DNA of 64,000 nucleotides, taken from the NCBI RefSeq assembly GCF_964340395.1, contig NC_135555.1, positions 15,725,246 through 15,789,245 on the forward strand. The letters are read 5' to 3'. The stretch's first letter is position 1. The number at the start of each line of letters is the position of its first letter. Source of the DNA: Glandiceps talaboti (taxonomy: Eukaryota > Hemichordata > Enteropneusta > Spengelidae). The notes below the pieces were generated by a model that searched no databases, was not told the origin of the DNA, and saw only the letters and a list, made by a program, of their open reading frames with translations. The position numbers and the translations under genes were made by a program. Shown piece by piece: positions 1 to 11,010 of this stretch.

Positions 1-429
1 AACAAAAGATTTGTCTGTCAGACTTACTGTTCACAGCTGAATCAAGGATAACAGAGCAGGCCTACAAAAAATGTAATAGATATTAAATGAATTATAAATA
101 TTTCACTGCAGAGTATACAGCCTATCTGCTATGACTGGATCTGTGACTGCACTGCACTCACTCACCCTCATGAACAAGTGTAGCAGAGTCACATATCATG
201 TGATGTAGTCATGAGGCTAAATGCAGTGAAAAACTTGTAACTAAATTGATAATTAAATGAATAAAATTTCATAGAATTATGCTAGCATTGACATTTACAA
301 GTGCAAGCAAATTCACGATACAGTGTTTTTGTTAAGGGCGGTAGGCAGGTAAAATCTACCGGGGTTCCCCAGTCATTTTACCAGGGTTACCAAACAAAAT
401 TATGGTAGATTATTGTATGGGAAACCATA

Positions 430-536
430 CAATTACTTTTGGAGTTACAGATTTTTGACCAAAAAGACACATTTTTAGCCCTAATTTGCATATCACTTTA
501 ATTTGTTTACATACACACACATATCCACATGCACGC

Positions 537-574
<38 letters not shown>

Positions 575-640
575 TGCCATATGCCTAAAGCACTATTGAA
601 CCTAAGATATCAGTTCAGTTGTGCTAATTATCTGGATCTA
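430..640 (-). repeat. Partial copy of the GT-microsatellite/hairpin interspersed repeat (reversed)
   Basis: Read on the minus strand, this matches the start of the 9265-11102 element: a hairpin-forming end (TAGCACAA...GTGCTA), a GT tract, then the block containing TTTTTGGTCAAAAA followed by a GCAAATTA motif. It is truncated and diverged. Similarity was judged by eye. Confidence 0.5.
543..573. repeat. CA dinucleotide microsatellite
   Basis: About fifteen CA units run without interruption, inside the reversed repeat copy at 430-640. The equivalent GT tract of the element at 9265-11102 sits at the same relative place, so the tract appears to be part of the repeat family. Confidence 0.85.
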
Positions 641-839
641 CACCCATACACACATGGTGTCATGTCCTTCAAAGTCCAACGTCTGCCTCAAGATCAAATA
701 CACGTGACTGATATAATACAAAGACAGATTGCAGCCTGGCTGGGTGCCCACTAACGGCTTCCACTGTGTGGATGATAAGGATCCCCCTGCCAGGCTAAAC
801 ATGATAACTATAAATTAGCATTACTTTAAGCAATCATTT

Positions 840-1002
840 TGATTTCAACAAGTTCCCACCTAGACACCACAAGTAATGTCCCCACCAGATACCAAGGCAA
901 TCAGTCTTGTGTTTTTGAGTTTAAGTTGTCCACATCACACACACACACTTTGCCATGACTATAGCACTATTAACCCTTATCAGTTCAGTTGTGCTAAAAA
1001 TA
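840..1002 (-). repeat. Second partial copy of the same interspersed repeat (reversed)
   Basis: Its minus strand carries the same order of parts: the TAGCACAACTG end, a short GT tract, then a block resembling 9375-9475 that includes an ACTTAAACTCAAAAAC-like stretch and GAAATCAAAATGATTGC. It abuts the start of the duplicated TLR flank at about 1015. Confidence 0.45.
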
Positions 1003-1014
1003 TTTTTTTTTAAA

Positions 1015-2335
1015 CTATCAATTTAGTATTTGTTGACACTAACCCTCAGAAAATAATTGTAAAAGAACTTCAAAAGCAAGAAAAATATACAAAAAAGTTT
1101 TGATATTTGCATGGAAGGACTGAAATACAAGGAAGATGCATTTGCAGTGTAGAAATATGTTTCCTGAAAGGTTCACTGCCCTCTAGCAGTAAGAGAAGAG
1201 GTACACATTATTACATAACAAAATACATACACGTAATACTTTGTACACAAATGCTATCATGATAGTCTGTAAACAGGCCGCAAAAAAATTCAACTACAGC
1301 AAACTGATGACAACATAGCACTGATTGTTACTGGACTTCCAAGTAATATCTTCGGTACATGATATATCATTATCAATCATACTTGGCAAACAGTTGAATA
1401 CACAGGAATCGACATAATATTACTCTATCTGTAAAGGTAGGCTAAAATTTACATCTTACTCTTAGTACATTTTTTATCAAAATCAATCAACTTCCTCTTT
1501 TAATATACATTGTGACTGTCAACCATGTGCATCCAGACTTCACTCGAGATAAACATAATTTCATTGACGACCTGTAGTTAATGAAGTGTTGTTTACGATA
1601 CTTTTCTTGATTTTGCAACTTGTAAAATACAAGGAACTGAACCTGGGCTGAACACAATATACATGTACGGTAGGTATGACTTTTTAGCACAGTGTTCTCC
1701 GGGTGCAGGATTCCGGAACTCTGAGACTGCCTTCATGGCAACCCTTATTGTACTAGTACTCAGTGCAGTTGCCCATTTATCAGCCCTAAATGTTAATTTT
1801 CAATGTATCTGTCCCAATTTTTACTCTATAATGTTTAACTCCTTCAAATGTTGGCTATCCAAAAAGTGGTTTCAAATGAAATTAGTAACTTTTACACGGG
1901 TCTTTTGAATCACTCATTCACATTCACACAGTATATGCATCTGTTTAATGCTTGCTGTTCAAGCTATGTCTGCCTGTTGGACTCACTTGATGCGGTCAGA
2001 AAATACAGTTGCTTCGTGGGAATGGCCCTACAGGCAGGCATATTTAGTCACATTGACATCCGTTCACAGTGACTAGTCACGTATAAGTCAGACTATATGA
2101 ATAATCAGTGTTATGGTGAACATGCATGCTTGCACTCCAGAACATATGGTTTGTCATTATGTCATTTCTCACAAATATTCATTACTAATCTGCAGACCAA
2201 CATATGCACACACACACACATACACACACCTTAATCAACTTCCAGGTAATACATATCAGGAAACTGTTAGATCATGTTTTCAGCTGTGGATTATAATAAA
2301 TTACTCATACCAAAAAATAACAGTGAAATAATGTG
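1015..2335. repeat. Tandem duplication flank U, copy 1 (upstream of TLR1)
   Basis: The stretch following ACTAACCCTCAGAAA, up to the TLR start, is related to 8190-9258 and 17480-18540. Shared landmarks include CCTGAAAGG.TCACTGCCCTCTA, ATCAAAATCAATCAA and a block around TGTGCATCCAGACTT. It is the most diverged of the three flanks, so this copy probably split off first. Confidence 0.65.
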
Positions 2336-2359
2336 TATTTTAATTCTGACAATAGGATT

Positions 2360-4894
2360 ATGCCTGCACAAGAGGAGTTGCGGTACCTATCCGTGCTGTA
2401 TGTATTCCTGGTATCTGTATTCATAGTGTCTACATCAGGATCATTACCATGTAAAATCTACAATTACACATACATTGACTGTACACATAGGGAGCTGTAC
2501 CATCTACCCAATGATCTGCCACCATCTACAACTCACTTGGAACTATCCTACAACACCATCTCAAATCTACCACCAGACAGTTTCCGAGGCCTTGGAAATT
2601 TGGTAGATCTGAGACTCAACCATAGCAGTATTTCAACTCTTGCTGAACATGTTTTCTCTTCTCTGGTGAAGTTAGAAGTACTGGATTTATCTTCAAATCA
2701 ACTGACAACGTTATCATCGTCAACTTTCACTGGACTACACAACTTAAAAGAACTGTATTTGTTTCAAAATAACTTATCTGAACTACCAAATGATATATTA
2801 GTAGATCTCACAAAGTTACAAAAGATTAGCTTATCAAGTAACAAATTCTTATGCTTCCCACTTGTACCTCTTCAACAGCTCATCAACGTTGAGGTTATTT
2901 ACTTTGATTCCAACATAATATCTGGAAACTGTACTGATATCAACTTCCAAAGTTTCAGGAAACTCCAAAGTGTGTCACTTCATAATTGTGGTGTTGATGA
3001 TGATATTTTAAGCAGAATTCAATTTGGTGATATAGAACTCACCACACTCAATTTAAATTCAAACGGCATAGTGGCTCTCAGACCAGAAGTTTTCACAAAT
3101 CTAAATCATGTTATGTCGCTCGATCTCTCAAATAATTTACTTACAACTAGATTGATTGAGAGTCTTGATGTTCTTTATGTCTTCAAAAATTCTAGCATCA
3201 AAACCTTAAAGTTAAACAACCAACGCCCACCACTCAACTTCATAACTAACAACACCTTCAGAGGTCTTAGGGACACTTCATTGGAAGAACTATATCTTAA
3301 TAAGAATAACTTGACGAGTCTTCCTGATGGAGGTTTCCAATGGTTACCACACCTGAAGTTACTGGACATCGGTGCAAACAAACTAGTCAGTCTTTCAATG
3401 AAAGCGTTTGAAGGCCTTCACAACTTAGACACTTTGAATATGAAGTTCAACAATCGCGAGGCTGAGTCAGTTGATGTTGCTCTCCTCTTAGAAGCCATAA
3501 GTGGATTGTCAGCTTTAGAGAATCTCTCTCTTCGGGACATCAAACTTACAGGTGAAATTCCTTCACATGCATTTGCTAAATTTAGCTCTCTGAAATATTT
3601 GGATCTTGCAAGTAACAGACTTAGTTTGAATACCGACAGCTTCAGTAACCTGTCTCAGCTTCAACATTTAGATATTTCTTATAACTCTATTCGGTCGTTT
3701 CCACAAAATGTATTTTCAGATTTAGTGTCATTAGAGTTCCTCGAACTAAGTGGTTCTGATGTAGACCCATTTGAAATTGAAAATACACATCTTCTGAGTA
3801 ACCTAAAAAACCTTAAGACTTTGAATTTGCCCTTAAGTTGTATGACCTATTTACATACAGATGAATTACCTTCTCTACAGGAATTATATATAATTGGAGA
3901 TGACACCTTACTGTGCCTTGAAATGAGTCAGTTAGTAGAACGTCATCCACCCTCACTGACCAAACTTGCTTTTTTCTCTCACTGTGTTGATTTTGACATC
4001 ACAGATGTGACCTTTCTTAACATTACATTCATAGGAATGTTTCAAACCTCATTGTATTTTCAAGACAAATTGAGAGATTCTCAATTTCTAAGTTTTTTCC
4101 CAAATTTAGAAGAGCTTTCTATCCTCTGGGGAAACTTACAACATTTTGACTTTCACCCCAGTGAGCTGACTCACCTTCGTACACTTGAATTGACAGGTAT
4201 CAAAGTATCAAATATAAATCCACAACTGATTCCAAACCTGCAATATTTGAATATACAGGAGAGCCCATTTGACTGCTCAAAATGCAACATGGAAACATTT
4301 GTTAACTGGATGAAAACTGATAAAGTTGTAAGTTTGAAATATCCTTACTTATTTGCCTGTGCAACACCAAAAGACAAAGCAGGAACACGTCTTTACGATT
4401 TAGATTTTGGATGGGCTTGTAATGTGTTACTGACTGTTGGTGTGATATTCACTTGCATTTTTACCTTTTTATCAATCTGTATATCCCTTTGTGTTAAATT
4501 TCGCTGGTACATCCGACATGTTATATTCTTGATAAAACTGAAATGTGGAGGTTATCAACATCAAGTCAACGATGATGAAGCAGAAGAACCACTGAACAAG
4601 AATAAGAAATACGATGCTTTTGTTTGTTTTAATGAACATGACAGACCCTGGGTCATGGAACAATTAGTTCCGAACTTAGAAAATATTGATCCACCTAATT
4701 TCAAACTCTGTTTACATGATCGGGATTTCATGCCAGGTGTTGATATTTTTGAAAATATTCTAGATAGTATCGAGAACAGTCACAAAACTATGTTGATACT
4801 GTCACCTAACTTTGCAGAAAGTGAGTGGTGTTACTTTGAAATGAGAATGGCTCAAGATCATCTATTTACGGCAACAGAGATGTTCTTGTTTTAG
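2360..4894 (+). CDS. Toll-like receptor, copy 1 (TIR truncated by a frameshift)
   Basis: A type I membrane pattern-recognition receptor of the Toll-like family, 844 residues in one exon. An in-frame ATG at 2333 exists, but 2360 is the start shared by all three copies (MPAQ). In order: a hydrophobic signal peptide; an LRRNT with LPCKIYNYTYIDC; about twenty leucine-rich repeats; a single LRRCT cysteine cluster (CSKCNMETFVNW), which makes it V-type; one membrane helix (GVIFTCIFTFLSICISL); then a TIR with box 1 YDAFVCFNEHD and box 2 RDFMPG. Compared with copy 3 it lacks one G near 4871 (ACGGCAAC versus ACGGGCAAC), so translation ends after AQDHLFT plus seven aberrant residues. The normal frame continues, intact but unread, to a TAG at 5065-5067. 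The lost part includes the FW box. It may be a pseudogene, a decoy receptor or a single-base sequencing error. Confidence 0.9.
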   Translation: MPAQEELRYLSVLYVFLVSVFIVSTSGSLPCKIYNYTYIDCTHRELYHLPNDLPPSTTHLELSYNTISNLPPDSFRGLGNLVDLRLNHSSISTLAEHVFSSLVKLEVLDLSSNQLTTLSSSTFTGLHNLKELYLFQNNLSELPNDILVDLTKLQKISLSSNKFLCFPLVPLQQLINVEVIYFDSNIISGNCTDINFQSFRKLQSVSLHNCGVDDDILSRIQFGDIELTTLNLNSNGIVALRPEVFTNLNHVMSLDLSNNLLTTRLIESLDVLYVFKNSSIKTLKLNNQRPPLNFITNNTFRGLRDTSLEELYLNKNNLTSLPDGGFQWLPHLKLLDIGANKLVSLSMKAFEGLHNLDTLNMKFNNREAESVDVALLLEAISGLSALENLSLRDIKLTGEIPSHAFAKFSSLKYLDLASNRLSLNTDSFSNLSQLQHLDISYNSIRSFPQNVFSDLVSLEFLELSGSDVDPFEIENTHLLSNLKNLKTLNLPLSCMTYLHTDELPSLQELYIIGDDTLLCLEMSQLVERHPPSLTKLAFFSHCVDFDITDVTFLNITFIGMFQTSLYFQDKLRDSQFLSFFPNLEELSILWGNLQHFDFHPSELTHLRTLELTGIKVSNINPQLIPNLQYLNIQESPFDCSKCNMETFVNWMKTDKVVSLKYPYLFACATPKDKAGTRLYDLDFGWACNVLLTVGVIFTCIFTFLSICISLCVKFRWYIRHVIFLIKLKCGGYQHQVNDDEAEEPLNKNKKYDAFVCFNEHDRPWVMEQLVPNLENIDPPNFKLCLHDRDFMPGVDIFENILDSIENSHKTMLILSPNFAESEWCYFEMRMAQDHLFTATEMFLF

Positions 4895-5195
4895 TTTTAT
4901 TGAAAGAAATCCCTGATGATGTGATGCCTAGAGTTTTACGTACACTCTTCCTGACTAAAAAATACATTAAGTGGACAAACGATGCAATGGGTAGGAGACT
5001 TTTCTGGGAGAAATTAAAAGTTGAATTAAGATCTGACAACAGAGTCAACAGAGTAGCCAATGTTTAGCTAAACTTGTTGTGTTCTTAGACACAGAATACT
5101 CAGCAACAGAGAAGTTAAAAGTTCATAGCAAGTTCAAGTTCATATAATGACAATTGAAATTAAACTTTTTGTACTGTTAAAGGCCAGGGATTTAA

Positions 5196-5945
5196 TCCCA
5201 GGTTCTCACATTAATGCTATCTTATCAGAGGAACCATATAGGATCATTATTTTAGTCAGGACCAACTTTTTCTAAAGTTCTACCACACAAATGTTTCTCT
5301 TGCCTCAACTTAATCAAGTTGGGTTTTTAATTTTGTGACTGTAGTATCAGCAAATTGGTCAACTGAGATGCAATAAAATTGACAACATTATTCAAATCAA
5401 GACATTAAATATGATTTCATGATTCACAATTTTCTTCCTTACGTAGAACGTTCTTTTATTATTTCTTTAATATTTTTAAAGGTACAGGAACTAGTTTTCA
5501 TATGGCAAGACCTTTAAGACCTTTGATTTTTAAAATTGCTCCCACATTCTAACTTAAGGCCAAATAAAAAAAGTTGTTTGGTTCCGGTTACCCAACCCCA
5601 CCTAATATTTAACGCAGACCCTAAACTTTTTTTTACATATTCGAGAAAATAATAATAAAATCGCAAAAATTGTGAAGTCTCACAAGAAATAGTGAAACTG
5701 ACATCAACTTAAAAAGACAATATAAAACTATTCTTCCAATCTGTAATGGCTGTACATCTGATAGGAAGAAAAAAAAAACACAGAGACCATTTGGAAAACA
5801 ATGGAAAACATGAACTCTAGACACTCAAACATGAAAAAAAAATATATAATAAAATAAAATAAAAAATCTACCTGCCCCACCTATCTTAAAATTGAATGTA
5901 ATCGAAACCACACATTTTTTTTTTACAACTTATTATACTCTTCTT
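5196..5945. other. Segment present in D copy 1 but missing from D copy 2
   Basis: D1 and D2 align up to GGCCAGGGATTT and again from AGGCTAAAAAA. Between these points D1 has about 750 extra bases. The first 150 of them resemble part of the U flank (8745-8890): a GTTCTCACAT block, a GGATCATT block and a GGACCAA.TTTTTTCTA block. This suggests an older partial duplication, or a deletion in D2. Nothing coding is seen. Confidence 0.5.
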
Positions 5946-6343
5946 AAGGCTAAAAAAGATATTGAAATTGCTGTTCCTACAAATAAATTGAAACAATTCA
6001 CTATGTACAGAAAAATTACTGTGAATTATAAAATTACATAATGTATTCATTAAACAGCTTCTTTTTGTTTTCACTTGTTCATATCATTGAAACATTTCTG
6101 TTTCAAATTTAAAATGAAATTGTGATGTTATGATGTATAATTATAGTTATATCATGTTTTGCTTATTTTCTGTTACGTTTTTTAATCTAGTAGAATATGT
6201 CTTTTACCTACTATAGTATTTAGTTTTCCCAGTTTTAGTTTACTATGTGTTTTTTTAGCCTTTATCCAAATCACATGCCATTACGGTTCCTTTTAAAACT
6301 GTATGTCATTTTTGTCCATAATTTTCTGTTCATTTTTAGATTC

Positions 6344-6374
6344 CTGAAGAAGGCTTTCTGTGTAAAGCCGAAAC
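6344..6374 (+). other. Conserved hairpin motif with GAAAC tail (hammerhead-like core), copy 1
   Basis: CTGAAGA is followed by a hairpin whose arms are GGCTTT and AAAGCC, then GAAACGTTG. This order (CUGANGA, stem, GAAA) is the catalytic core layout of hammerhead ribozymes, found in Penelope-like and other repeats. I could not build good stems I and III, so activity is doubtful. The motif recurs at 14597-14627 with one loop change. Confidence 0.3.
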
Positions 6375-7084
6375 GTTGAATAAATGATACTAAATCCTAC
6401 ATGAAACCTGTGTCATGTTCATTATCAAACACACTATATAGTTATAGTTATGTGATGTACTGAATACAATAACTTATCACCAGTTTATGATACTTTCTTA
6501 TCATTAACTATAACACTTCAGCATTTGGACTTTTCAGATTTGTTTACTCAGAAATCATAATTTGTTTTCATGATTGAGAGCACATTGAAATATACCAATG
6601 ATTAGTTGTTTGCATGCTGTGTTCACTGTTTAATAGTCTCCTGCAATAAAGATCTTATTACAATCTTAACAGTTAATGGTAAAATGTTGTTTATAATATA
6701 GAAAATGTCAGATTCTATCAAAATGCATATTAAAAGGTGTGATCACTCCACTCTACCATTGCCCCCATTCAACCCCCAACCTCAACCCTGCAGGCTTGAA
6801 ATTAATGGTAGTCCCACATCCCAATGCTTGTCATGGGGCTACTTATGAGGCTAGCATACAGAGGCTACCACTGATTGTGTGACAATTTATAGCATTTACC
6901 GTGTTGACACACACACTTATATTTCCAATGGGGATTCTTTTGTCAGTTCAGAAATTCATGTATGAATGGACTGCTGGTCATTATCCTTGACAATGTGCTG
7001 CTGGTACACTGGAACTATGAAAGGAGAATTTCAAAGTTAATTTCAAGCCCTCTACATACTTCCATCCTACTCCACCTCAATCAT

Positions 7085-7085
7085 G

Positions 7086-7113
<28 letters not shown>
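7085..7113. repeat. CA microsatellite in D copy 1
   Basis: A CA tract lies after CAATCATG and before TGTACATGCACTG. The same tract with the same flanks occurs in D copy 2 at about 15506-15535, so it predates the duplication. Confidence 0.85.
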
Positions 7114-7116
<3 letters not shown>

Positions 7117-8189
7117 TACATGCACTGTGTGATTGCTATAATAGTATTCCTAAACGAGTGTTCAGTTTAACTTATAAATATTTCCATATTTGGGTCACAC
7201 TCCACCAGGGTTTCAGACCTTCATAGATTTCCATTTCATGTGAAACCAAACTGTGATTTGAATCCCTTGCAAGCAACTAAAAATGTTGTATTGAAATGTT
7301 AGTACAGAAGAATACATGAGGAAATTTAAAATCTGTCATGCAGAAATTTAACTGCTTTCATTTCCTTAAACTTATAAAGGTGTGCTATACAAATAAGGAA
7401 GTAACTGGGCTTCACAATATGCTTTTCAATTTTGGGAAAAAAGAGATGGATTTACATCTGAAAAGCTCAATACATTTTGTACATTATACAAGTCCTAAGT
7501 CTGTATATTTTGAACTCTTGATCATCAAGGTATGGAAAAAAAATGGAAAGTTGTAGAGGTAGGACCGACATACCAGTCCTGTATAACAGGATTGTTGTCA
7601 CTGAGATATCCACTGCAATAATTAATTTCTGCTACATTTCTGCAAGTTTGACGAACTGTACTACATCAGGTATGTATATGAGAAATCCAATGTTCTAAAC
7701 AAGGTTGCTTATGATATTTGTCCTTTTGCTGATAAGACTAGAAACCAGGCAAATGGGTATTTTGTGATGGGGAAATAATGAATTCAAAACTCCTATTCAC
7801 ATGGATTCCAGGCTATCTGCTGGTGTGAATTATCTGCACCACAGTGTTTGCATTTTTCCACACAACACAATCCTAAGTTATATGGTAATCTTTTCAAAAG
7901 AAGGAGTGAGACTGTTTACAAAGATATTGATAGATTAGTGGTATATTGGTTTCCAAAGTTTCTCTCCATATTTTACTAAAGCAAGATTGTTTCTAATTGT
8001 ATTCCTTCATTGATTTCATTAATTTCATCCTATTTGGACCTGGTCAGTATATTGGCAAACATTTACACATGACGTGTCTAGAAATGTAAAATGCTGCTTA
8101 CTATCAATACCATATGACAATATCTTATACAACAGTGCCTTCTTGGTCTACAACTGGTACATGGGTAAAATGTTTTTCTTTTTTTTAAT

Positions 8190-9258
8190 CTATCAGTAAT
8201 AATTATTGACTAACCCTCAGAAAGTCATGTATAATAACTTCAAAAGGAAGAAAAAATACTGAACAAATGTTTTGATATCATTTGCACTGAAGGACAGAAA
8301 TACAAGGAAGATATTTAATTTGTAGTGTAGAAATATATTTCCTGAAAGGTTCACTGCCCTCTACCTGTAAAAGAAGGAGAGGGACACTTTCCATAACAAA
8401 AGACGAAAATATACTTTGCACAGATATGCTACAGGAGGAGGAAGCAATCACGTGTACAGATATGCTACAGGAGGAGGAAGCAATCACGATTCAGTCTACA
8501 CAAACATTACAGCTACATGACACTGACAGAATATCACTTAAATTTACTGGACTTCCATGGTATATGCATGATATACCAATCCGCGGGGTAAAAAGTTGAA
8601 TACTCAGGAATCTACATAATTTTATTACATCTGTAAAGGTAGGTTTTACATCTTACTCTTAGTTCATTTTTTATCAAAATCAATCAAGTCCCTCTTTTAA
8701 TTATGTGACTGTCACTCATGTGCACCATCCAGGTTTCAATTCCAGTTCTCACATCTGTACTTTTAGTGAAACCATAATTATTACATGGGATCATTCTTTT
8801 GTTCTGGACCAAGTTTTTTCTATATCTCTACCAAACAGCTGTTTTTCACACCTAACTGTTACTCCTTATCCAAAGTGGGTCTCTAATATTTTACTGTCAC
8901 TGTCACTTTAACTTCCACCGAACACTTTATATCCATGAACTTAATCAAGATACAATTGTATAATATCACAAGAAGGTGAAAAAATTGTAACTTTGTACTC
9001 TGCTTTTTGACTTCCATGTCACCTCAGACCACTATTATACCATTGTACTACATGGTCAGATACATTACAGAAACACTATACACTGGGTCTATTGTATGAC
9101 ATCTAACCTTCAAAGTGGGTTTTTACGCCTGATTTGAATATCAATACAACTTTTACCTTTACATTCCATTAACGTTGAATCCATCCGTAGGGTGTTTATT
9201 CAGAAGCACACATTACAAGAATTAGTGTATATACATGTACATGTACATCTTTGCAGGC
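8190..9258. repeat. Tandem duplication flank U, copy 2 (first part)
   Basis: Closely similar to 17480-18550 in the 5' flank of TLR copy 3. Alignment runs from CTATCAGTAATAATTATTGAC to CATCTTTGCAGGC, where it is broken by the 9265-11102 insertion and resumes near 11113. A short internal direct duplication (AGATATGCTACAGGAGGAGG, twice, 8420-8480) occurs only in this copy. Confidence 0.75.
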
Positions 9259-9333
9259 CGTTTTTAGCACAATTGAACTGAGGTTCAGTAGTGCTACAGG
9301 GATCGCTCAGTGTCTGTCTGGATGTGTATGTAT

Positions 9334-9336
<3 letters not shown>

Positions 9337-9369
<33 letters not shown>
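9337..9369. repeat. GT dinucleotide microsatellite inside the mobile element
   Basis: An uninterrupted GT tract follows TGTATAAGTG. Equivalent CA tracts occur at the same relative position in the two reversed partial copies near the window start. Confidence 0.85.
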
Positions 9370-9879
9370 ATAAACTACTTAAAGTCAAAAACTGCTGGAC
9401 CGATTGCTTTGATATTTAGTGGTCATGTTACTTTTCGTGTCTTGTTGAGAAACTGTTCAAATGAAAATGATTGCATCATTTGGGTCAAAAAACTTAAACT
9501 CCAAAAGTACTGGGCAGATTGGCATGAATTTTGGTGGGAACGTTCTTAGGGGTGAGTAAATTAAGATTTGTTCATGACATGATTACCTTAGTAATATGCA
9601 AATTATGGCTAAAAATGTGTCTTTTTGGTCAAAAACCTAAAATTCCAAAACTACTTAGCAGATTGGGCTGAAATTTAACAGGTATGCATCTGTGGGTGTA
9701 TAGATGAAGAAATATTAAGCATATAATGATCTCATCAGCAATATGCAAATTAAGTGTACAAATGTGAATTTTGGCCCAAAATTTATATCTCAAAAAATTC
9801 TCGGTCAATAAGACTGAAACTTGGAGAGATGTTTCTAGAAGTGTTATTCTGCAGATGTTCAAAATATTTTCACACAACT

Positions 9880-11010
9880 GGCCCTAGCAACCATGACCAC
9901 GCCCTTAGCAACAGCCAAATGGCAGTATATTTTAGTCAAATAACATCATCTGGTAGGCAAGTGAGTAAACATTCAAAAAATGTATGCAAATATCCCTAGC
10001 AACCATGACCACGCCCATAGCAACAGCCAAACGTTCGTGTATTTTACAAAGATAACCATGATAACAGCAGGGATTAATACACAATTGAATAAATATTTTA
10101 AAAATGTATGTAAATTTGCCTAGCAACAAGACCACGCCCATAGCAACAGCCAAATAGTCACATATACTGCAAAGATAATTGGAATTGAAAGACAAATGAA
10201 TAAACATTCAAAAAAATGTATGCAAATGTGCCTAGCAACAACACCACGCCCATTGCAACAGCCAAATCATCATGTATATTAACCGGCTCCCTGTAGCGTA
10301 GTGGTTAGCGCACAGGATTAGCAGTCGGGAGGTCACATGTTCGAATCCCACTAGAAACAGAGGATTTTTCTCTGACCGACCCAAACCCAGGGTGAGTGTT
10401 CTACAGACTCAATGGGTAGGCTGTATCACTCAGCCGTGTCTCACTCACAAGACAAGTGCGAATTTGGGGGGACTCCTGGAGTAATGACTCGAAAAGTCGG
10501 GGATGATTACTCACAAAGAGCCCGCAGGTGCTATGTTTGCCGGGCCTGGGTGACTCTGGGATAGCCTGTGGACTGACTGGGAAAGCCTTGACAGTTCCAC
10601 AGCAACGTGATATAGAGCGTGCTACATAGCCCTGTCACGTAGTCCCAAACCCGAATGGATCTCTGTAGCATTTGTGTTTGTTTGTTTGTGTATTTGACAG
10701 TGTATTGTAACAGAAAATCGCTGGGAGGAATTCCCAGCACAAAAAATTATTTTAAAAAAGAAAGAGAAAAAAAAATCATGTATATCACAAAGATAACAAG
10801 AGGATTAATAGACAAATGAATAGACATTTTAAAATGTATGCAAATAAGCCTAGCAACAAGATCAAGCCCATAGCAACAGCCAAATATATATTGCAAAGAT
10901 ATCATCAGGAATTCATACACAAGTGAACAAAAACATTCAAAAATGTATGCAAATATATACCAACAGCCAAATGATTGCATATATCGCAAAGATAGCAACA
11001 TGGTTGGATA
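9880..11010 (+). repeat. Minisatellite of about 115 bp units, interrupted by a SINE
   Basis: At least six units share CCTAGCAAC..GACCACGCCCATAG followed by CAACAGCCAAA, then a CAAAGATA block and ATTCAAAAATGTATGCAAAT. Successive CAACAGCCAAA motifs lie near 9910, 10022, 10146, 10257, 10876 and 10964. The gap between the fourth and fifth is the inserted SINE. Units diverge by roughly a tenth to a fifth by eye. Confidence 0.8.
10280..10774 (+). mobile_element. tRNA-derived SINE with poly-A tail and 11 bp target duplication
   Basis: The head reads like a tRNA: an A-box-like TAGCGTAGTGGTTAGCG near 10293 and a B-box-like GTTCGAATCCC near 10340. A body of about 400 bp follows and ends in an A-rich tail (10741-10774). 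The flanking direct repeat ATCATGTATAT is exact (10269-10279 and 10775-10785), proving retroposition into the minisatellite. The SINE itself does not encode protein. Confidence 0.9.

Larger units (their letters stand above)
1..2359. other. Non-coding flank upstream of TLR copy 1
   Basis: I see no convincing gene here. The stretch holds two reversed, partial copies of the repeat family that is also inserted upstream of TLR copy 2 (about 430-640 and 840-1000). It also holds a CA microsatellite near 543-573. From about 1015 the sequence is homologous to the 5' flanks of TLR copies 2 and 3. Short open frames exist but have no conserved content. Confidence 0.6.
5068..8190. repeat. Tandem duplication segment D, copy 1
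   Basis: This non-coding block follows TLR copy 1 and is repeated at 14059-17480 with high identity over long stretches, for example 6600-7130 versus 15050-15575 and 7170-8190 versus 16459-17485. No gene is supported. It contains a 750 bp stretch absent from copy 2 (5196-5945), a conserved hairpin motif at 6344-6374, a remnant resembling a hAT-type element near 6789-6880 and a CA microsatellite at 7085-7113. Together with the U flank and a TLR it forms the duplicated unit. Confidence 0.75.

Noticed and set aside
7338-7556. Frame repeated in both D segments (also 16611-16850) encoding the same 60 residues
   Set aside because: Conservation here reflects the recent DNA duplication; no start context, codon signature or family match argues for a gene.
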